From Bacteroidota bacterium (GTDB lineage: Bacteria > Bacteroidota > Bacteroidia > Bacteroidales > VadinHA17), in the NCBI GenBank assembly GCA_016868515.1, contig VGGM01000131.1:1-5382 (forward strand): 5,382 bases of DNA, given 5' to 3'. The notes below the pieces were generated by a model. It searched no databases. It was not told where the DNA came from and saw only the letters and a program-made list of their open reading frames with translations. Both the position numbers and the translations under genes were made by a program. The first letter of the stretch is position 1. Every line of letters starts with the position of its first letter. Positions 1 through 3,856 of the stretch are shown here, in pieces.

Positions 1-127
1 CTGAATTTTTACCGATAGCCGTTGAATAATTCCCTCTTGCAATTGGTTTATAACCCATTGCCTGTGAATAGGCACCCTTTGCCTTTGACTCAAAGCCGCT
101 TGCAAATGAGTTCTCACCGACACTGTC
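1..127 (-). other. Start of YadA-like head repeats
   Basis: The frame reads PDSVGENSFASGFESKAKGAY and then SQAMGYKPIARGNYSTAIGKNS. Small residues and glycines recur every 14 or so residues (SFASG, SQAMG, STAIG), the pattern of left-handed beta-roll YadA/Hia-type heads that trimerise. The domain continues past the window edge, so neither its repeat number nor its C-terminal partner can be seen. Confidence 0.65.
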
Positions 128-1251
128 GGGGTTTTCAACCAGTATGCGACCTGTAAGAAATGCATTTTTCAGAGGGTACCAGAGAATGCGGTTCTCCGAC
201 GGTGTTATGATTCCGGCTGAACTTGTGTTAACATCGAAGAAACTCTTTCCTCCTGCCTTTGATTCGTCAAAACCTCCTATCCCGAATCCTCCCTTCACTG
301 CCTTGGCCTGATCATCGATATAGATCCTTACACTGTCATTTGTAACCCTCAGGTATTCCTGCCCCATTGCCTTGCTCTCATCAAAACTGCCGATGGCGAA
401 GCCTCCCTTAACCGCCTTGGCGCCAGCCTTGTCGATGTACATCCGTATACTGTCGGGACTGACAAGCATGTAGTCGTTGGTAATCCCCTTGCTCTCGTCG
501 AAACCGCCTATGCCGAAGCCCCCCTTCACTGCCTTGTTGAGCGGGTCGTCATAGATATATACCCTTACCGAATCCTTGTTGACAACCAGCAGGTTCAGCG
601 TGTCGGCCTTCGATTCGTCGAAGCTGCCTATGGCAAAGCCTCCCTTGACAGCCTTACTGCTACCGTCGCCAACGTATATACGCACACCTTCATTGTAAAC
701 TGCAAATACCGTCTGCCCATTCTTGTTCTTAACCTCAAACAGAGCCTCATCCATGGCTGTGGCCTCGCCGGCCACCTCGAGCTTCTTCAGCGAGCCGGAA
801 ATGTCGCCTGCTGTCATCGCATAGGGTACGCTCCACAGACGCGACGAACCCATGTTCTGCCAGGTGCCGTTGTTGATCTCGGTTTTAATGAACTTCGGCG
901 TTACCGACCAGTCGATATCGGCAAAGGTGGTAGCTGTACCCGATATCTTCGTGCCTTTTCCCACAACAAGAGTGAAAAGCCCAGTTGAATTGGTCATTAC
1001 CCCACCGTGCTCCTCGAACCAGAAGATGGTTCCGCCGAGAGTGTCAGACTGAATGGTTATACGTACAGGCAGTGCCTGATTGCGGATCGGTTCTCCCGAT
1101 GAATTCATTGCCAGTGCCTGGTAGGTGAATCCCTGGGGGTCTGGCACAGGGCACAGGGCGCAGAGCTCAGGGCAAGACAGAAGACAAATGGAAAAAGGGA
1201 AAAGTGCATGATGTGATGCATGCGACCGGAGGGGGAAATAGTTGTTTTCAT
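1..1251 (-). CDS. Secreted repeat surface protein with YadA-like head, 3' end outside window, frameshifted after the signal peptide
   Basis: This is a probable exported, cell-surface, adhesin-like repeat protein. An ATG at 1251-1249 opens a signal peptide (MKTT..., then hydrophobic FSLFPFVFCLALSSA, then CALCQ). That frame alone stops after 48 codons (TGA at 1107-1105). The mature protein continues in another frame from about 1138: QGFTYQALAMNSSG, NQALPVRITI, a WSVPYAM stretch near 835-815, four 38-40 aa repeats (about 655-245), then GENSFASGFESKAKG-type 14-residue repeats resembling the YadA head, open at the left edge. The long frame runs back to a TAG at 1294-1292 with no ATG before 1108-1106, and that start would lack a signal peptide. 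One extra C in the C5 run (1135-1139) would give CQTPQGFTYQA, the expected junction. Related Bacteroidetes proteins often end in an S74-type self-cleaving chaperone; that would lie outside the window and is inference. The divergent neighbour starts at 1486. Coding is near certain; whether the gene is intact is not. Confidence 0.85.
245..655 (-). repeat. Four protein-level repeats of 38-40 aa (KAVKGGFxIGxFDESK)
   Basis: Successive units begin with a KAVKGG lysine codon at 655, 535, 418 and 304, giving spacings of 40, 39 and 38 residues. Each reads KAVKGGF[A/G]IG[S/G]FDESK[A/G] and is followed (in the first three) by a variable strand and a DS[V/I]R[V/M/I]YI stretch before the next unit; EGVRIYV precedes the first. 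FAIGSF alternates with FGIGGF (units 1 and 3 against 2 and 4). The DNA is diverged between units, so this is an old, selected protein repeat and not a fresh duplication. The pattern of glycines and alternating hydrophobics suggests a beta-rich stalk; that is inference. Confidence 0.9.
1139..1251 (-). other. Signal peptide coding segment, out of frame with the mature protein
   Basis: From the ATG at 1251 the frame encodes MKTTISPSGR, two internal Met codons (1221, 1209), then a hydrophobic core (about residues 17-28, FSLFPFVFCLAL) and a small-residue/Cys stretch ending CALCQ near residue 37. This fits a Sec signal peptide with probable cleavage near CQ. Any of the three Met codons could be the real start. 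The first is preferred because it gives a basic MK start and a leader of about 40 nt from the promoter candidate. The final third of the peptide is encoded by 7-bp repeats (1142-1176). Confidence 0.7.
1142..1176 (-). repeat. Five degenerate 7-bp repeats inside the signal peptide coding region
   Basis: On the plus strand the units are tggcaca (1142), gggcaca (1149), gggcgca (1156), gagctca (1163) and gggcaag (1170), contiguous with period 7. On the coding strand they give the CCCTG-type heptad also seen at 2682-2733. Because 7 is not divisible by 3, adding or losing a unit changes the reading frame downstream. Confidence 0.75.
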
Positions 1252-1297
1252 AATAGATGAATTGGTAAGGGCTGTTTGTTTGGATAAAAATCTACTA

Positions 1298-1329
1298 GAA
1301 ATTTACGAAGAGATAGGATTTCGGCCAAA
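1298..1329 (-). promoter_or_regulatory. Bacteroidetes-type promoter for the repeat surface protein
   Basis: On the minus strand a TTTG (-33 element, 1329-1326) is followed by a 20-nt spacer and TAAATTTC (1305-1298), a 7 of 8 match to TAnnTTTG. Transcription would begin about 1290, leaving a leader of roughly 40 nt before the ATG at 1251. No Shine-Dalgarno site is visible before that ATG, as is usual in this phylum. Confidence 0.6.
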
Positions 1330-1352
1330 TATTTTTGACGAACGGGTGAAAT

Positions 1353-1391
1353 CCGGAGGCCGGAGGCCGGCAACCGTCGTCCGGCGCCCGG
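1353..1391. repeat. GC-rich CCGGAGG tandem repeat in the divergent intergenic region
   Basis: Two exact ccggagg units (1353-1359, 1360-1366) and a partial ccgg (1367-1370) are followed by looser CCGG-containing sequence to 1391. It stands out from the AT-rich sequence on both sides and lies between the two divergent promoters. The CCGGANG heptad recurs at 2869-2882. The CCGG cores are self-complementary, so hairpins are possible. No coding is seen in 1252-1485. Confidence 0.6.
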
Positions 1392-1435
1392 AATGAAAAT
1401 CTGCAACCGATGATTGAATAAGGATTGAACAGTTG

Positions 1436-1466
1436 TTTATTCATTGCCTATATTTTCATAAATTTG
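1436..1466 (+). promoter_or_regulatory. Bacteroidetes-type promoter for the exported protein gene
   Basis: TAAATTTG at 1459-1466 is an exact match to the -7 consensus TAnnTTTG. TTTA at 1436-1439, 19 nt upstream, is a 3 of 4 match to the -33 TTTG. Initiation near 1472 would leave a leader of only about 14 nt before the ATG at 1486. Confidence 0.65.
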
Positions 1467-1485
1467 ATATAAAGAAACCTGATTC

Positions 1486-2526
1486 ATGAAAAGATTTTTT
1501 CTGTCAATTGTCGCTGCATGCTCTTTGGCTCCGCTGTTTTCGCAGAATGAGACTGCTATTTTCACAAGGATTGAGGAACCGCGTGAGAAGGCACTAAGCT
1601 TTCTTGTTCCCAAAGGCTGGATAACAGAAGGGGGTGCCATACGGATACTTGACCCGGCAATTGCCGGAGCAAATAACATGGTTGACTGCAAGTTTGACCT
1701 TGCAGTTAAGAAGGATAGTGAGGGAAGTGTAATGATACGGTGGCTGCCCGAAATGCTGTGCATTGACCAGGGTCAGGCCTGGGGAAATCCCGAGGGAGCC
1801 GTATTCAACAACACCCTGGTGAGAAGGAAAAGAGACCCGGTATCATTTATCATGCAGGTGGCAGTGCCTTATGCTCATCCGGCTGCACAGAATATCACCC
1901 TTAAAGGCTCAAAGCAGCTTCCGGCACTGGCTTCCGCATATGCCGCCGCGGTTGATCCCGGCGTAAAAATTTTTATGAATCCTGTATATACTGCTGCAAT
2001 TGCTGAATATAGCTATGTTGAGAACGGCAGGCGATATTCCGAAAGGATGGTAACAGTCATCGAAGACCTGGGGAGGAATGCCGGGGGGCTCTGGAAAAAC
2101 AGGGGGACCATGCTGATAAGGGCGCCCGAAGGCACGCTGCAGCAATGGGAGCCTCTCTTCAGCGTTATCCAGAACTCGGGCATCTGGAGTATAAAGTGGG
2201 TTGAGGGCGAGATAAACGGACAAAGGCAGCGGGCCGGCCAGATAGCACTGACGCAAAAGGAACTTCAGGAGATTGACAATGCCATGGCCGAGAGCCGCAG
2301 AAATACCAACTCCGAAATCAATAAGGATATTTATAACACCCTTACCGGTCAGGAAGTATTTACCAATCCGTTTACGGGCAAGCCCGAGACCGACACCAAC
2401 AACTGGCAGAAGAGATGGGTAAACGCTTCGGGCGACATTATCTATACCAACAACCCCACCTATGATCCCAACCGCGACCCGTCACTTCATGTGCAGGGAT
2501 ACAAACTATCTGTACCAGGGAAGTAG
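1486..2526 (+). CDS. Exported protein of unknown function (346 aa)
   Basis: I do not recognise a named family. The N-terminus (MKRFFLSIVAACSLAPLFSQ, residues 1-20) is a signal peptide. Cleavage near FSQ/NET fits a soluble periplasmic or secreted protein, although VAAC at 9-12 also matches a lipobox after a very short hydrophobic core. Residues about 36-240 look like a compact alpha/beta domain that begins with SFLVPKGW (38-45), includes an Ala-rich stretch (145-157) and ends in GIWSIKW (232-238). A polar, probably helical linker (about 255-283) leads to a C-terminal segment (284-335) with LTGQEVFTNPFTGKPE, then WQKRWVNASGDIIYTNNP, a G/W/N-rich pattern that recalls short C-terminal modules of other exported proteins. 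Cys68 and Cys92 could form a disulfide. The ATG follows a strong promoter candidate by 20 nt. The gene is divergent from the repeat protein and convergent with the lipoprotein. Coding is well supported; the function is unknown. Confidence 0.9.
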   Translation: MKRFFLSIVAACSLAPLFSQNETAIFTRIEEPREKALSFLVPKGWITEGGAIRILDPAIAGANNMVDCKFDLAVKKDSEGSVMIRWLPEMLCIDQGQAWGNPEGAVFNNTLVRRKRDPVSFIMQVAVPYAHPAAQNITLKGSKQLPALASAYAAAVDPGVKIFMNPVYTAAIAEYSYVENGRRYSERMVTVIEDLGRNAGGLWKNRGTMLIRAPEGTLQQWEPLFSVIQNSGIWSIKWVEGEINGQRQRAGQIALTQKELQEIDNAMAESRRNTNSEINKDIYNTLTGQEVFTNPFTGKPETDTNNWQKRWVNASGDIIYTNNPTYDPNRDPSLHVQGYKLSVPGK

Positions 2527-2530
2527 GGGG

Positions 2531-2575
2531 CGTAATGAAGTAGTGACGTAGTGGCGTAGTGACGTAGTGACGTAG
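2531..2575. repeat. Octanucleotide tandem repeat CGTAGTGA (about 5.6 copies)
   Basis: Units of period 8 are cgtaatga (2531), agtagtga (2539), cgtagtgg (2547), cgtagtga (2555), cgtagtga (2563) and a partial cgtag (2571). The array begins 4 bp after the stop codon of the exported protein gene. Inverted copies of the same motif appear at 2649-2679, making this the 5' arm of a long hairpin. Confidence 0.85.
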
Positions 2576-2679
2576 AAAAAAGGGCGTAGAAGGGCATAAA
2601 AGGCATAAAAGGCGTAAGGGACGTAGGGGGGGCTTAGGGGCGTTTTTTGCCACTACGACATTATGCCACTATGTCACTG
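2541..2679 (+). terminator. Long imperfect inverted repeat after the exported protein gene, possible transcript end
   Basis: The arms are 2541-2581 and 2643-2679. Aligned with one 4-nt gap, 31 positions of the octamer part differ at only six, and an A6 (2576-2581) faces a T6 (2643-2648) next to the loop. In a plus-strand transcript four of the six differences become G-U pairs, leaving two true mismatches. The opposite transcript would have A-C mismatches there. This suggests a plus-strand RNA hairpin that could end or protect the upstream mRNA. It is not a classic intrinsic terminator because no U-tract follows the 3' arm. Confidence 0.45.
2580..2625. repeat. Purine-rich repeat of period about 9 (AAAGGCGTA-like)
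   Basis: Nonamers aagggcata (2590), aaaggcata (2599), aaaggcgta (2608) and agggacgta (2617) follow one another. A related aagggcgta at 2580 is offset by one base. The strand is almost free of C, with G runs at its end. It forms the loop region of the hairpin made by the flanking arms. Confidence 0.75.
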
Positions 2680-2681
2680 AG

Positions 2682-2733
2682 CCCTGAACCCTGATACCTG
2701 GCACCTGATACCTGGCACCTGATACCTGATACC
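2682..2733. repeat. Heptanucleotide tandem repeat, CCCTGAA/ACCTGAT/ACCTGGC
   Basis: Seven contiguous 7-bp units run ccctgaa (2682), ccctgat (2689), acctggc (2696), acctgat (2703), acctggc (2710), acctgat (2717), acctgat (2724), then a partial acc. The alternation of ACCTGGC and ACCTGAT also gives a 14-bp higher-order period. The same CCTG core occurs in the signal peptide heptads at 1142-1176. Confidence 0.9.
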
Positions 2734-2740
2734 AATTTTT

Positions 2741-2775
2741 TAAATCTTAAATCGTTAATCCTAAATCGTTAACCG
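2741..2775. repeat. Heptanucleotide tandem repeat, TAAATCG type
   Basis: Five contiguous units are taaatct (2741), taaatcg (2748), ttaatcc (2755), taaatcg (2762) and ttaaccg (2769). The tract is AT-rich and out of phase with the preceding CCTG heptads by 3 bp, so it is a separate array placed next to them. The short AT-rich link 2734-2740 contains a T run but no stem. Confidence 0.85.
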
Positions 2776-2801
2776 AGCACCGACTTGTCGGTGCGAGCTC
2801 G
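2774..2801. repeat. Compact palindrome, REP-like hairpin
   Basis: GCACCGAC (2777-2784) and GTCGGTGC (2787-2794) are a perfect 8-bp inverted repeat around TT. An alternative outer stem pairs CGAGC (2774-2778) with GCTCG (2797-2801), enclosing a 6-bp inner stem and a GCGA bulge. The palindrome CGAGCTCG (2794-2801) overlaps it. It is GC-rich inside an AT-rich tract and lies between two heptad arrays. It could act as a bidirectional terminator for the convergent genes or be a dispersed REP-type element; the sequence alone does not decide. Confidence 0.55.
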
Positions 2802-2812
2802 CCGAAGGCAAT

Positions 2813-2882
2813 CTTATATCTGAAATCAGAAATCGTAAATCAGAAATCAGATATTCCTGAACCCTGCGCCGGATGCCGGACG
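2813..2882. repeat. Ten contiguous degenerate heptads ending at the lipoprotein stop codon
   Basis: Units of period 7 run cttatat, ctgaaat, cagaaat, cgtaaat, cagaaat, cagatat (2813-2854), then tcctgaa, ccctgcg (2855-2868), then ccggatg, ccggacg (2869-2882). Three heptad families follow one another without losing phase. The tract stops 2 bp before the TAG (complement of 2885-2887) of the lipoprotein gene. An 8-bp inverted repeat, atatctga (2816-2823) and tcagatat (2847-2854), is embedded in it. Confidence 0.85.
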
Positions 2883-2884
2883 CC

Positions 2885-3793
2885 CTAATTCACAATCTCG
2901 TTGCGGAGTTTTGCAACGTAGTCGCGGATGTTGTTGAGGGTTTCGACAGTTATGGTCATCTCTGACCCTGACGATACGAGTGCCTGACGGTTTGTATCAA
3001 TTTCGAGGTCTCCCTTCCGGAAGTAGATGTCGAAGGTGTCGAAGTATCTCTTCAGGAACAGCAGTTTCTTGGTGTAGAAGACCACCATCGGGTCGTCGTA
3101 GTAGTTTTTCATAAGGCTGAGCAGCGAGGTAAGGGTGTACTTCTGCTCAGAGATCTTCTGAACCACTTCGGGATCGGGGTTTGCGGGATCGTAGGCAAGA
3201 GAGGTGGCTATGTACATTGCTTCAATCCAGCCGCCCATAAGCATCAGTCCCACGGTTCCCTCACGGCCGTCGGTACGCAGGTGGTCCTCAATCTGCTTAT
3301 ATGCCTGGTTCATTATTACTATGATGGAGTCGGGATTGTCCAGGTCGGCTTCGACTCGCTTTATCGGGTCGGTGATATATGATTCGGGAATATCAAGCCG
3401 CCCTGCCAGTTTCCTGACGGTAAGCATATAGTTGAACATGTCCTGGTTCTTACGGAAGATTTTCAGGTAGCCCAGGTCAACACCATAAACTCCAAGGTTC
3501 AGGGCTGCCCTGGAACTGCTGAGGTAGTTTTCGGCGTTAATAACAGGATTAAGAGAGGCTTCGTTATACGGAACCCCGAGACGGTTGAAGATATTGGTAA
3601 CTTCAACCGGTGTCAGTAATCCGTAAAATATCTCTCTCTTTTCCGGGGGAACCGGTTCCTCTGCCACCGGCCGGGCCGTGTAGGTCGAGAAAGAAGGAAT
3701 TATTTCCTTCGTCTGTTCCGCTTTCCGGCCGCAAGAAAACATGGCAATGATTACCATTATGGTAAACAGGCTGCTGATGACTTCCCTCTTCAT
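2885..3793 (-). CDS. Putative lipoprotein of unknown function (302 aa)
   Basis: The N-terminus MKREVISSLFTIMVIIAMFSC has a positively charged start, a hydrophobic core and Cys21, consistent with a signal peptidase II site (MFS-C, a loose lipobox of the kind common in Bacteroidetes). The residues after Cys21 (GRKAEQ) are basic rather than the acidic export signal of surface lipoproteins, so a periplasm-facing anchor is more likely. A Pro/Glu-rich linker (about 41-52) is followed by a mainly helical domain. Its most striking stretch is residues 80-114 (SLNPVINAENYLSSSRAALN, then LGVYGVDLGYLKIF). Other notable segments are the Gly/Met-rich 180-191 (TVGLMLMGGWIE) and the Lys-rich 241-250 (TKKLLFLKRY). 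No catalytic motif is apparent and I do not assign a named family. The start is supported by the signal peptide and an upstream GGAG. The gene follows dnaG by 63 bp on the same strand and may be partly co-transcribed with it. Confidence 0.88.
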   Translation of the reverse strand: MKREVISSLFTIMVIIAMFSCGRKAEQTKEIIPSFSTYTARPVAEEPVPPEKREIFYGLLTPVEVTNIFNRLGVPYNEASLNPVINAENYLSSSRAALNLGVYGVDLGYLKIFRKNQDMFNYMLTVRKLAGRLDIPESYITDPIKRVEADLDNPDSIIVIMNQAYKQIEDHLRTDGREGTVGLMLMGGWIEAMYIATSLAYDPANPDPEVVQKISEQKYTLTSLLSLMKNYYDDPMVVFYTKKLLFLKRYFDTFDIYFRKGDLEIDTNRQALVSSGSEMTITVETLNNIRDYVAKLRNEIVN

Positions 3794-3820
3794 TCCTCTC
3801 CGGGTGATGTTTTAACGAAA

Positions 3821-3848
3821 TAAAAGTAATAAAAAAAACATATTCAAA
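3821..3848 (-). promoter_or_regulatory. Candidate promoter for the lipoprotein gene in the dnaG-lipoprotein gap
   Basis: On the minus strand TTTG (3848-3845) precedes TACTTTTA (3828-3821) by 16 nt. The -7 element matches TAnnTTTG at 7 of 8 positions, but the spacer is shorter than the usual 19-21 nt. A T8 tract fills much of the spacer. Transcription would give a leader of about 20 nt containing GGAG 8-11 nt before the ATG at 3793. Readthrough from dnaG remains possible because no terminator stem is seen. Confidence 0.35.
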
Positions 3849-3856
3849 TCATAACG

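Larger units (their letters stand above)
2527..2884. other. 358-bp convergent intergenic region made of short tandem repeats
   Basis: There is no convincing gene in this stretch. Open frames crossing it are low-complexity readings of the repeats. From left to right it holds the octamer array, a purine-rich nonamer array, inverted octamer copies, CCTG heptads, TAAATCG heptads, a compact palindrome, and ten mixed heptads that reach the lipoprotein stop codon. Very little of it is unique sequence; 2802-2812 is one such short patch. Confidence 0.9.

Noticed and set aside
852..1052. Plus-strand open frame of 66 codons
   Set aside because: It is antisense to the mature domain of the surface protein, which has clear repeat and family signatures.
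1513..1524. VAAC lipobox in the exported protein
   Set aside because: The hydrophobic core before Cys12 would be very short and hydrophobic residues continue after it (SLAPLF). Cleavage near FSQ is more likely, so a lipoprotein call was not made.
1437..2256. Minus-strand open frames of 108 and 115 codons opposite the exported protein gene
   Set aside because: They overlap the plus-strand gene, which has a signal peptide and promoter. Their products show no domain features.
2438..2653. Minus-strand open frame of 71 codons
   Set aside because: It reads through the octamer and nonamer repeats and the 3' end of the exported protein gene. The product is low-complexity (repeated PLRLLCLLCP and LRHY) and has no support.
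2531..2882. CRISPR array
   Set aside because: The repeats are 7-9 bp, directly abutting and degenerate. There are no unique spacers of constant length and no cas genes.
3794..3856. Intrinsic terminator between dnaG and the lipoprotein gene
   Set aside because: A T8 run is present on the minus strand but no stem precedes it.
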